From Trichomonas vaginalis G3 (Eukaryota > Parabasalia > Trichomonadida > Trichomonadidae): a DNA stretch of 64,000 bases. A program made the position numbers and the translations under genes. Positions within the stretch are counted from its first letter, which is position 1. The number at the start of each line of letters is the position of its first letter. The DNA lies in the NCBI RefSeq assembly GCF_026262505.1, contig NC_067203.1:5580001-5644000 (forward strand), written 5' to 3'. A model generated the notes under the pieces. It did not search any database. It was not told where the DNA came from and saw only the letters and a list, made by a program, of their open reading frames with translations. Positions 30,873 through 39,260 of the stretch are shown in pieces.

Positions 30873-31583
30873 ATGTCAATTATCAATATTATTTCGAATA
30901 ATAACTGTGAATTAAATTTAACAGTTAGTGGAATTTATAATGTTACTCTCGTTTCTGTGAGTGGTAAATTTAATCCCATTCTTTTAGACCCTTCAGATTA
31001 TATATCATTTATTAAAGATGACCATGAAAAAACGTATGATATGTATATAAATAATGTGATAGCGAAATGGGATATTAACACGATTTTAAGTTATTTAAAT
31101 GAATCATTTATCGTATGGTATGAAGAAAATTTTAAATCAAAACCTGATAAACTTTTTGAACTTGATGAAATAAATAACCTTATTAAATTCCCGCTGAAAA
31201 TTAAATTTTGTACTCCTCATCTTCGTTCATTGTTGGGGATATTAAATTTTGAAAAAGATGTTGGGGATGTTTTGTATTCTGACACTGGTTCCAATTTCAT
31301 TTTAATCAAATGTGATAAAGTTAATACCCCAATGAGATTTTCACATCAAACATTAGACCCTAACTCTTACCCATCAATACAAAACATTTTATCCATCAAC
31401 TTAAACACATTTTCTTTATCATATCCGTTTCAATTATCCGGGAATTCATTTATTCTTCATTCAAAAGATTTATCAAATATTAAATTTAGAATAACTGACC
31501 TATTTGATTGTGATTTAGAATTTATGAATGAAATATTATGGCAATTTCAAATAGAAAAAATAGCTGATGAGATAACGGATTAA
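30873..31583 (+). CDS. Maverick protein, possible minor capsid (penton-like)
   Basis: 236 aa and open, beta-rich. The C-terminal pattern (SNIKFRITDLFDCDLEFMNEIL) resembles the 'i.f.l.D..g..l.f....w' ending of several virion minor proteins. Position in the morphogenesis block and size (about 240 aa) would suit a single-jelly-roll minor capsid protein. I could not confirm it, so this stays tentative. Confidence 0.45.
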   Translation: MSIINIISNNNCELNLTVSGIYNVTLVSVSGKFNPILLDPSDYISFIKDDHEKTYDMYINNVIAKWDINTILSYLNESFIVWYEENFKSKPDKLFELDEINNLIKFPLKIKFCTPHLRSLLGILNFEKDVGDVLYSDTGSNFILIKCDKVNTPMRFSHQTLDPNSYPSIQNILSINLNTFSLSYPFQLSGNSFILHSKDLSNIKFRITDLFDCDLEFMNEILWQFQIEKIADEITD

Positions 31584-31607
31584 ATATTTATTTTTAAATC
31601 ATAATAA

Positions 31608-33230
31608 ATGATTAAACAACAGCAACCACAGCAACTTAAGGCGCAAAGCACCCAGGTCCTTCAGACCATTACATACGCCATATATGCATATAATTCAAAG
31701 ACAGCAGAACAAACACAAAGGTTGAAATATGGAGATTTGGAGATAGTATTGAAAAATGACCATTTCGAATTCGTTTGCAAAGGTGGTGCAGTGATATCAA
31801 ATATAAAAGAAATTTTATTTATGAATTCAAAAATTAAAGGTATAACGGATGATATAACATCAATTCCACCAGAAGAACAAAGATATTACGCATTAAATGC
31901 ATTTCCTAAAGTTTTGAAGATTGGAAGATTTAATTTAAATGAGGAATTCATAAAAGGTTTCCTTAATGACATAATGAAGAAGGCAGATAATGAATATGTC
32001 AACAGTGAATTAATGAAGAAGGCAAATTTGGTTTATGTTGATGAAAAAGATAATGAAATTAAAGAAAGGGTTGAATGGTATCATGAATGGACATCAAAGA
32101 TTTTAAAAACTAAAGCTGATACAGGATGGGTTTCAGGATGTTTAGACCTTAAAGCAGATAAAACTTATGTTAATGGTGAGTTAGAGAAGAAGGCAGATAA
32201 TGAATATGTCAACGAAATATACCAAAGTTTGATAGGAACAACTAAAAATATTGAAACTATTGTTGGTGACTTTTCTGTCAATGAAGAAAATAAATATTTT
32301 AGATGGCAATTGGTACAGTCCTTAAAAAATGGTGCACGGTGTAAACTCATTCCGAAAAATAACAATGAAATGTATGTAAGCTATATAAAGAATAATGGTA
32401 CACAAGTTAAAGTTCCATTAGACAACAACTGCTACTTAAACTTATATGGAGACGAACAAAAGAAATATTTAAGAGTTTATGAAATGACAGATATGACATT
32501 GCCTCACCCAGCTCCAGCACCATATTATTATGACTATGGAGATGACGACAGAACACCACATGTAGATGAACAAAAGCTAACATTATATTTAGATTATTAT
32601 AGATATAAAAGATATAATGCAATAGAAAAAACGAGAATAGTATATTATTATACAGATGACAAAAATAAATATTATAGTCAAGATTTTACCTACCCTGAAA
32701 ACATAAGATTATATTATAAAAAATATTCTGACACAAACCAGAAGAAACCTGAAATAGTTGCACTATATTTTAAGTTCAAAATAGACAATCCTATATTATC
32801 TCATATGTTTGATTTAATGAACCCAGTAGGTTCTATTTATACATCTATGGATGCAAGAGGTCCTCAAGTAATGTTTGGTGTTGGTGCATGGGAACAGATT
32901 GTAGACAGGTTTTTGTATTGTGCAAACTCTTCAAAGGAAACAGGTGGAAGTAAAACGATTTCAGGTGAAAATTTACCTGCACACAGTCACTACATAGATT
33001 TAAGTACATCTCAGGCAGGTTGGCATAAGCATAGATATTGTGATTGGTCAGGAATGACAAAAGGTAAAGGATATGATGTTAAAGACGACGTTAAGTTTGC
33101 TATAAATTGTTACTGGAGTGACACTCAGGGAGAAGGAAACCATACACATTTCGTTTCAGGATATACACAAACAACGGGACAAAGTAAAGAATACATGCCA
33201 CCTTTACATGACAGTTTACGCATGGTATAG
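31608..33230 (+). CDS. Maverick fibre-like protein with phage tail-collar domain
   Basis: 540 aa and open. Residues about 123-203 contain repeated fibre-shaft motifs (KKADNEYVN, KADTGWVSG, KADKTYVNGELEKKAD) like those of trimeric phage tail fibres. A beta-rich middle is followed from about residue 404 by NPVGSIYTSMDARGPQVMFG.GAWEQIVDRFLYC, the phage tail-collar signature. A His-rich tip comes next (PAHSHY, GWHKHRY, GNHTHF), like the metal-binding HxH sites of short tail fibres. I infer a receptor-binding or attachment fibre on a virus-like particle. It starts at ATAATAAATG and lies at the end of the capsid block. Confidence 0.75.
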   Translation: MIKQQQPQQLKAQSTQVLQTITYAIYAYNSKTAEQTQRLKYGDLEIVLKNDHFEFVCKGGAVISNIKEILFMNSKIKGITDDITSIPPEEQRYYALNAFPKVLKIGRFNLNEEFIKGFLNDIMKKADNEYVNSELMKKANLVYVDEKDNEIKERVEWYHEWTSKILKTKADTGWVSGCLDLKADKTYVNGELEKKADNEYVNEIYQSLIGTTKNIETIVGDFSVNEENKYFRWQLVQSLKNGARCKLIPKNNNEMYVSYIKNNGTQVKVPLDNNCYLNLYGDEQKKYLRVYEMTDMTLPHPAPAPYYYDYGDDDRTPHVDEQKLTLYLDYYRYKRYNAIEKTRIVYYYTDDKNKYYSQDFTYPENIRLYYKKYSDTNQKKPEIVALYFKFKIDNPILSHMFDLMNPVGSIYTSMDARGPQVMFGVGAWEQIVDRFLYCANSSKETGGSKTISGENLPAHSHYIDLSTSQAGWHKHRYCDWSGMTKGKGYDVKDDVKFAINCYWSDTQGEGNHTHFVSGYTQTTGQSKEYMPPLHDSLRMV

Positions 33231-33335
33231 AGTTCAATGAACGCTCAATGTTTGTAAAACAAACTTTAGAACGGACTGAAAGTCCTGAGCTTCAAAAGAG
33301 CAAACAGCATAATTTAAATTTTTATTTTAGTATAA

Positions 33336-33470
33336 ATGAAGATTCTACCATATGGTGTTATTGGAAGAGATAAAGATGGAAACCCAATATTTGATCCAAA
33401 GTTAAAATTAAAGTTACTGACAAGACAACAACTTGAAAAGTTGCTGAAACTAAAACAGGATGAAAAATGA
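33336..33470 (+). CDS. short Maverick ORF, 44 aa
   Basis: MKILPYGVIGRDKDGNPIFDP followed by a Lys/Leu-rich helix to the stop at 33,470. It begins at a perfect Maverick-type start (T-rich tract, TATAAATG), which is why I list it. Function unknown. Confidence 0.4.
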   Translation: MKILPYGVIGRDKDGNPIFDPKLKLKLLTRQQLEKLLKLKQDEK

Positions 33471-33519
33471 GAAAATGAGAAAGAAAAATTTAAATTATGC
33501 AATTTTATTTTTATCATAA

Positions 33520-33702
33520 ATGACAAAATTAATTAAGCCAACTATTTCTAAATTAATGATACCAATGAAATCATTTCGTGGAGTACTTATCCCAGGTTCT
33601 TCACAATTAGCCAGGGTAAGTGTTGTGACTCAAGGTGGAACATTAGCGAATCCATTCAAATTATTAACTAAAGATGAACTTAATAAAACGATGATAAAAT
33701 AA
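33520..33702 (+). CDS. short Maverick ORF, 60 aa
   Basis: Hydrophobic/basic peptide (MTKLIKPTISKLMIPMKSFRG...GGTLANPFKLL). It begins at a T-rich tract plus CATAAATG. Its last codons overlap the left copy of the 30-bp direct repeat that flanks the primase-helicase cassette. Function unknown. Confidence 0.4.
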   Translation: MTKLIKPTISKLMIPMKSFRGVLIPGSSQLARVSVVTQGGTLANPFKLLTKDELNKTMIK

Positions 33703-33722
33703 CTGATAACAAAATTTTATTT
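33693..33722. repeat. 30-bp direct repeat, left side of the primase-helicase cassette
   Basis: GATAAAATAACTGATAACAA plus ten more bases, identical to 37,429-37,458 in the same orientation. The right copy leads directly into the start region (TTATATAAATG) of the next Maverick gene. The simplest reading is therefore that the intervening DNA was inserted in a gene boundary and duplicated this stretch. Confidence 0.85.
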
Positions 33723-33731
33723 CACTGCTAC

Positions 33732-34191
33732 CAGGTAATTTAACTTCTCTGAAAAAATGTGACAACATGACATTTTGACAACAGTCATGGAAATAAATTT
33801 ATATCGTTAATGTTTACGTTAATGGTTTCAGGTTATTCAATAATTCATTATTTTTGAATAACTGATGAGGTCACCGGGTCACCAGGTCACCAGGTAATTT
33901 AACTTCTCTGAAAAAATGTGACAACATGACATTTTGACAACAGGTATGAAAGGAGGATGGTATTTATTAATTATTTTTGAATAACTGATGAGGTCACCGG
34001 GTCACCAGGTCACCAGGTAATTTAACTTCTCTGAAAAAATGTGACAACATGACATTTTGACAACAGGTATGAAAGGAGGATGGTATTTATTAATTATTTT
34101 TGAATAACTGATGAGGTCACCGGGTCACCAGGTCACCAGGTAATTTAACTTCTCTGAAAAAATGTGACAACATGACATTTTGACAACAGTC
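33732..34191 (+). repeat. 123-bp tandem array, left, with GGTCACC iterons
   Basis: Units begin CAGGTAATTTAACTTCTCTG at 33,732 (a divergent 159-bp unit), 33,891, 34,014 and 34,137 (partial). Each full unit ends with three GGTCACC heptamers spaced one base apart and contains ATGTGACAACATGACATTTTGACAACA. This is the inverse orientation of the array at 36,686-37,399. Confidence 0.9.
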
Positions 34192-34224
34192 ATGATTAAT
34201 GTAAAAATAAATTCAAATCATACT

Positions 34225-36615
34225 TTATAAAGCTTCATTTACAGGTATTTCATCGTCAGTAAATGAATCCTCATTATCGTTTGGTTCAACCTGTTTATAT
34301 AATCCTTTCATTTCTTCTTTCAAAACATAACACCATGTCTGTTTACCATCTATTTTTCTTTGTTTCCTTTCACATTTATCCTTAATACTCATTTGGAAAT
34401 TCTTGTCTTTCATGTCTGATGGTTTGCAGAATAGAGCATTTTTACACGTCATACCTACACACAATTCATCATAATGTGTATTTATCCATACATCTAAAGG
34501 ATTTGTTGATAATTCAATTAAATCTTGTTTGGCTTCAGTCATCGGAATGATTCGTACATTAAATGATGAAAGGTCATATTGCATAAAATATGTCAGTAAA
34601 TTATCATAAAATTCCTTAGTGCATGAATTCATCAAATTCTTGAAGTAATCAAATTGACCCTTAAATTTACCATTAACTCTTAAAACTACATATCTTCTGT
34701 CTCCAACTTCAATTTTGACAGGGTAAACGTTATTAGTTACGAAAATGAAGTTTGCAACGTTCTGAGCAGTTCTTCTGGGTTGATTCTTTTCATTAATTCT
34801 AATCTCATTATCCGTTATAATTGATTTCAAAGCGTTGAAGTTTGCGAGTCTGTCTTCACCTACATTCTTGAGTTCATTAAGTACAAGAAACATTTTATTC
34901 TCAACTACTGAGTTGAAATTACCCGTTAGCTCACCTATTTCAGTAATGTTTTTGCATGAATAACCAGCGAGAAGTTCAGAAATAATATCTGTAAATCTGT
35001 TTTTACCTGTTCCTTGAAGTCCTTTCAAAATAATTGCTGTTTCATTCTTGATTCCTGGATGTTGAATCATTGATGCAATCCAGCCGAGAAGGTATTTATA
35101 CACTTCATCGTTATTATCACAAACGACTTCTTTAATGAAATTCATAAACATCTCAATTTTTGAGTAATCAAGCTTTTCGAGAATGTTGTATTTATAACCC
35201 TGAAACGTTGAGAAAACATCTGGGGAATCAGATTTAAAGCAAACACCCTTAACGGTTAATGTAGACAATTGATTTAGTAGTACGTCCCATGCTGTTATTG
35301 TTTTACCTTCTTCTTTAAATAATTTAATCATTTTGAGTGACTCTTTCATGTTTGATTGAAGAACGAATGATATTTGATTCATTTTGTCGTGGATATTATA
35401 GTCCTTTTGAATGAAATATTTGTTTCCACAATCTACAAAACGGATTACACGTGATAAATCCTCAATTACTTCAGAACTGTTTTTATACTGATGATTTTCA
35501 GCCTTGCGTCTAATATCTGTTATCAAAAACGAGTCATCAAGTTTGATATCGAATGTTATTTTTGGCTTACGTAATAAAGGCAAAACATATTCATCATAAT
35601 ATTCCTTTTGATATAGTTTTAGAATCTTCACCAAAACAAATGGAGAAGTCATTAAATGTGCATATCTACTACGTGCTTTTTCAAAATTACTTTTTGCATT
35701 TTCTGTTAAACTGCAGAAGTTATAAACGTTATCGTATGCTTCATTAATCAAATGATTAGGTAACGAATTAATAGCTTGAAACAGTGTAAATAATGTTATT
35801 TCTTTTTCTAAATTCATGTTTCCACCGTCATTATGTACTTCAAAATCACAGATGCCATCAACTATGCTCTGGGCAAGTTTATCGTCAATGTTTACATCTT
35901 TGTTTTCATTCATGATGGTCTTTATTTCTTCGTTCTTCTGTTCAACTCTTACCTTAATATTCAAATCATTTAATATATCATTCACTGTTCTAGTTAATGT
36001 TGAATCATAACTTCCACGAATGAATGAGTATGTATTGATTGGTTCTGTTGCATTCTTGCGAACTCTTGAATCAGCCATAACCACTAAAGAACGCTTTGAA
36101 TCATCAATAGAAGTCATTATATCAATATCATAATCATTGCAGGAATAACATTTAATCATTCTGTTCGAAACTGCATAGAAGAAATTAGTGTTGCAATAAA
36201 TGTGAAGACCTCCTGAAGCGGTTTTAACGATAACATCTTTATCCGAAAGTTTTGATAAAATGTCTTTTCTAACCGTTTCTTTAAGTTCATCATTGTACGA
36301 TTTATTGATATCAACATCTATAATCGTTAAATTTGATATTTTATTTACTAATAAAGCCATACCAGTTTTCCTTCCTCTTCCTCCATCGTATTTGAGGTAG
36401 TTATGTAAATCAATCTTGTTTTCACCAATTCTTTCGTTGAGGGTTTTAGTTTCTGCCATAACTAATTCCTCAACTAATGAATCAATAACTTTTTCATCAA
36501 CTAATGAATCAATAACTTTTTCATCAACTAATGAATCAACTAATTCCTCAACTAATGAATCAATAACTTTTTCATCAGAAACGATATAGTTGCTGTTGTT
36601 GTTTGTTGCTGTCAT
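34225..36615 (-). CDS. primase-polymerase (AEP) / superfamily 3 helicase
   Basis: 796 aa and open. Residues 14-52 are a repeated acidic DEKVIDSLV(EEL) motif. Residues about 60-200 fit an archaeo-eukaryotic primase/prim-pol: hhDhD as IIDVDI (D100, D102), the SGGLH motif at 134-138, and DYDIDIM at 161-167. From about 500 comes a D5/SF3-type helicase, with Walker A GLQGTGKNR at about 530, Walker B MFLVLNELKN at about 572, sensor region FIFVTNNVYP, and DRRYVVLRV. Such proteins initiate and unwind replicating DNA in virophages, large DNA viruses and plasmids. The ATG is preceded by TATATAAATG. It is the only gene between the inverted 123-bp arrays. Confidence 0.88.
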   Translation of the reverse strand: MTATNNNSNYIVSDEKVIDSLVEELVDSLVDEKVIDSLVDEKVIDSLVEELVMAETKTLNERIGENKIDLHNYLKYDGGRGRKTGMALLVNKISNLTIIDVDINKSYNDELKETVRKDILSKLSDKDVIVKTASGGLHIYCNTNFFYAVSNRMIKCYSCNDYDIDIMTSIDDSKRSLVVMADSRVRKNATEPINTYSFIRGSYDSTLTRTVNDILNDLNIKVRVEQKNEEIKTIMNENKDVNIDDKLAQSIVDGICDFEVHNDGGNMNLEKEITLFTLFQAINSLPNHLINEAYDNVYNFCSLTENAKSNFEKARSRYAHLMTSPFVLVKILKLYQKEYYDEYVLPLLRKPKITFDIKLDDSFLITDIRRKAENHQYKNSSEVIEDLSRVIRFVDCGNKYFIQKDYNIHDKMNQISFVLQSNMKESLKMIKLFKEEGKTITAWDVLLNQLSTLTVKGVCFKSDSPDVFSTFQGYKYNILEKLDYSKIEMFMNFIKEVVCDNNDEVYKYLLGWIASMIQHPGIKNETAIILKGLQGTGKNRFTDIISELLAGYSCKNITEIGELTGNFNSVVENKMFLVLNELKNVGEDRLANFNALKSIITDNEIRINEKNQPRRTAQNVANFIFVTNNVYPVKIEVGDRRYVVLRVNGKFKGQFDYFKNLMNSCTKEFYDNLLTYFMQYDLSSFNVRIIPMTEAKQDLIELSTNPLDVWINTHYDELCVGMTCKNALFCKPSDMKDKNFQMSIKDKCERKQRKIDGKQTWCYVLKEEMKGLYKQVEPNDNEDSFTDDEIPVNEAL

Positions 36616-36685
36616 TTATATAGGAATAAAAAAATAAAAATAATTTTAAAACTAACTTTATTTTTGGACTGCATCATATTTCCAT

Positions 36686-37399
36686 ACCTGTTGTCAAAAT
36701 GTCATGTTGTCACATTTTTTCAGAGAAGTTAAATTACCTGGTGACCTGGTGACCCGGTGACCTCATCAGTTATTCAAAAATAATTAATAAATACCATCCT
36801 CCTTTCATACCTGTTGTCAAAATGTCATGTTGTCACATTTTTTCAGAGAAGTTAAATTACCTGGTGACCTGGTGACCCGGTGACCTCATCAGTTATTCAA
36901 AAATAATTAATAAATACCATCCTCCTTTCATACCTGTTGTCAAAATGTCATGTTGTCACATTTTTTCAGAGAAGTTAAATTACCTGGTGACCTGGTGACC
37001 CGGTGACCTCATCAGTTATTCAAAAATAATTAATAAATACCATCCTCCTTTCATACCTGTTGTCAAAATGTCATGTTGTCACATTTTTTCAGAGAAGTTA
37101 AATTACCTGGTGACCTGGTGACCCGGTGACCTCATCAGTTATTCAAAAATAATTAATAAATACCATCCTCCTTTCATACCTGTTGTCAAAATGTCATGTT
37201 GTCACATTTTTTCAGAGAAGTTAAATTACCTGGTGACCTGGTGACCCGGTGACCTCATCAGTTATTCAAAAATAATTAATAAATACCATCCTCCTTTCAT
37301 ACCTGTTGTCAAAATGTCATGTTGTCACATTTTTTCAGAGAAGTTAAATTACCTGGTGACCTGGTGACCCGGTGACCTCATCAGTTATTCAAAAATAAT
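36686..37399 (-). repeat. 123-bp tandem array, right, six units
   Basis: Units start at ACCTGTTGTC at 36,686, 36,809, 36,932, 37,055, 37,178 and 37,301, with near-perfect identity. Each has GGTGACC three times (GGTGACCTGGTGACCCGGTGACC read in two pieces), TTGTCAAAATGTCATGTTGTC, and an AT-rich stretch. Homogeneity suggests recent expansion or gene conversion. Confidence 0.92.
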
Positions 37400-37428
37400 G
37401 AATTATTGAATAACCTGAAACCATTAAC

Positions 37429-37458
37429 GATAAAATAACTGATAACAAAATTTTATTT
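37429..37458. repeat. 30-bp direct repeat, right side of the primase-helicase cassette
   Basis: Exact copy of 33,693-33,722. It is followed by TTATATAAATG, the start of the next Maverick gene. Confidence 0.85.
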
Positions 37459-37466
37459 TTATATAA

Positions 37467-37583
37467 ATGAATACCCCACAAGCTCAAAATTTACCACGAA
37501 TCATAACAAGAGAGGAAAGAAATAATCGAAAAATTAAAAACAACAAACCACGAAAAACAGAGAAGATGAGGAATAAAAATTAA
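37467..37583 (+). CDS. short basic Maverick ORF, 38 aa
   Basis: MNTPQAQNLPRITREERNNR followed by a Lys/Asn/Arg-rich tail. Strongly basic, so it might bind DNA. It has a typical Maverick start and overlaps by four bases the 3' end of the convergent gene at 37,580. Confidence 0.4.
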   Translation: MNTPQAQNLPRIITREERNNRKIKNNKPRKTEKMRNKN

Positions 37584-37852
37584 ATTTGGATTGAGTTTAA
37601 AAATTCATCTTTATTAAATTCATCTCTTCCAATCAATTTATTTATTCTATTAAATTCTTTTATTTTCGCTTCACACAGTTTAAGGATTGAACGGTAAGTT
37701 TTTAATTTTTCGATTATTTCTTTCCTCTCTTTATCGTTTTCAACCCCACCACATTGTGGCTTCTTTTTGTAATAGCATATTTTTGATTTAATTCTGTTTA
37801 GTTTCTTTTTATATTCATCGTCTGGACTCTTGGCTGCTTCGTTGTCACTCAT
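37580..37852 (-). CDS. small charged Maverick protein, function unknown
   Basis: 90 aa, rich in Lys/Glu, largely helical (YKKKLNRIKSKICYYKKKP, ERKEIIEKLKTYRSILKL). Coiled-coil or DNA-binding character. Convergent with the 38-aa ORF. No family was recognised. Confidence 0.5.
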   Translation of the reverse strand: MSDNEAAKSPDDEYKKKLNRIKSKICYYKKKPQCGGVENDKERKEIIEKLKTYRSILKLCEAKIKEFNRINKLIGRDEFNKDEFLNSIQI

Positions 37853-37964
37853 TTCTTACGAAATAAAAAAATTAAATATTATTTAAATATAATGGAGTAA
37901 TAAAATAAATCGGAATTTCTATTAATTTATTGTCAACTTCAACTAATACATTACCGTTAATATA

Positions 37965-39260
37965 GGGTGTCCAAAGGTGTGTTTAGCACAAACCTGAATA
38001 CTGCGAATAGAAATAAACAAGTTACATATATATAAAGTTTATTTAAATATAATCACCATTGGATTCAATCACGCGTTCGCAGCGATCGATCCAGGCTTCA
38101 AAGACACGCTTTAAATCATCATGAGAAAATTGCTCAAATTGCTCTCTTACAAAATTTTCAAGATCATCTGGACTCGCGAATTCGCGTCCTTCAGCTCTCT
38201 TTTTTAGCGTGCCGAATAAATAAAAGTCAGAGGGTGCAATATCAGGTGAATAAATTGGGTTTGGAACAACTTTGACATTGTTTTCCAACAAGTAATTCAT
38301 TACCTTATGACTTTTGTGAACTCTTGAATTATCAAAATGAATTGCAAACTTTTGTTTTTGTTGTTTGGATTTCTCAAACTCATCAGAATTGATAATTTGA
38401 GTAAGAACATTGTCAATTAGATACTGAGCATTCATCGTATTAGGTTTTTGAAGAATATCAATTGCGATGATGCCATTCACGCCCCAAAAAACCGACAACA
38501 TCATCATTGGTGTGTCAATTTTTTTCTTCGGGAATGTTTGCGGATTTTCATCCTTCGGATCCACATGATTTTGACTTCTGTTGCATATTGAAACCAAGAC
38601 TCGTCCCCTGTTACTAAAAAGCGAAACTTCTTGGATTGATACGCACCCAATATAGAGAGGAGCTCTTTCGAAGATTGGACTCTAGATTTTTTTTGAACTG
38701 AATTAAGGTTGTGCGGAACCCAACGTGTATACGCTAGTTTGTAGTTCAAATAATTGTGCAGATAATAACTGACTGTTGTACGTGGTATCTTTGTCATCTC
38801 CTTATCCTTCTGAGTGATGCTCTTGGTCTTCATCTAGCGCTTGAAGAATTGCTTTGATTTTTCTTTGATCCGGCGATTTTTTGTCAATTTTTATGATGGG
38901 CGCTTTTTGTTCATGAAGTGATACATTCCTAACATGATACGTTACAGTGGAATAGCTAGGAGCATCCATACAGAAGCATTTTACCAATGTCCGTAGATTT
39001 TTTTACAGTCTTTGCATTTTTTTGCAAGAGCGAGGATGTTTTCTTTATGATTCATTAAAAAATGAAAAAAAATCCCGCCAAAATTTCCCGCGAAACCGCC
39101 TCTTGTCTCAAAATTCATTTTATATCCCGGCATGGCGCCAAAATACAACATACTCATCATATACATATATTCATATTTTTTATTATATATTTATAATCAG
39201 CATATATCTCCTTTAATAGTCTCATATAGAGCGCTGTGCTAAACGCACCTTTGGACACCC
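37965..39260 (-). mobile_element. mariner copy B, 1,296 bp, opposite orientation to copy A
   Basis: It has the same terminal repeats as copy A (GGGTGTCCAAAGGTG...) and is flanked by TA (TATA). It is inserted in the 3' part of the Maverick integrase gene. Nearly identical to copy A except for a few single-base indels. Confidence 0.92.
38043..39055 (-). pseudogene. mariner transposase (D,D34D), several frameshifts
   Basis: Same protein as copy A, with the DDD core in SPDIAPSDFYLFG and HFDNSRVH. Relative to copy A, single bases are missing near 38,566 (GGATCCGAAG against GGATCCCGAAG), near 38,810-38,830 (two sites in the ..GAAGACC/CAAGAG.. and AGGATAAGG stretch) and near 38,995. Where copy A has lost a base (near 24,936), this copy keeps it. 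The two copies were therefore broken independently. Confidence 0.88.

Larger units (their letters stand above)
33723..37428. mobile_element. primase-helicase cassette with inverted 123-bp arrays (candidate replicon insert)
   Basis: 3.7 kb between two exact 30-bp direct repeats. It holds a single large gene (primase plus SF3 helicase, minus strand) and flanking tandem arrays of the same 123-bp unit in opposite orientation. Left: about two full and two partial units. Right: six units. The outer edge of the inverted homology is GTTAATGGTTTCAGGTTATT... at about 33,819 and 37,427. It has no integrase of its own. A mobile or captured replicon is an inference. Confidence 0.65.
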
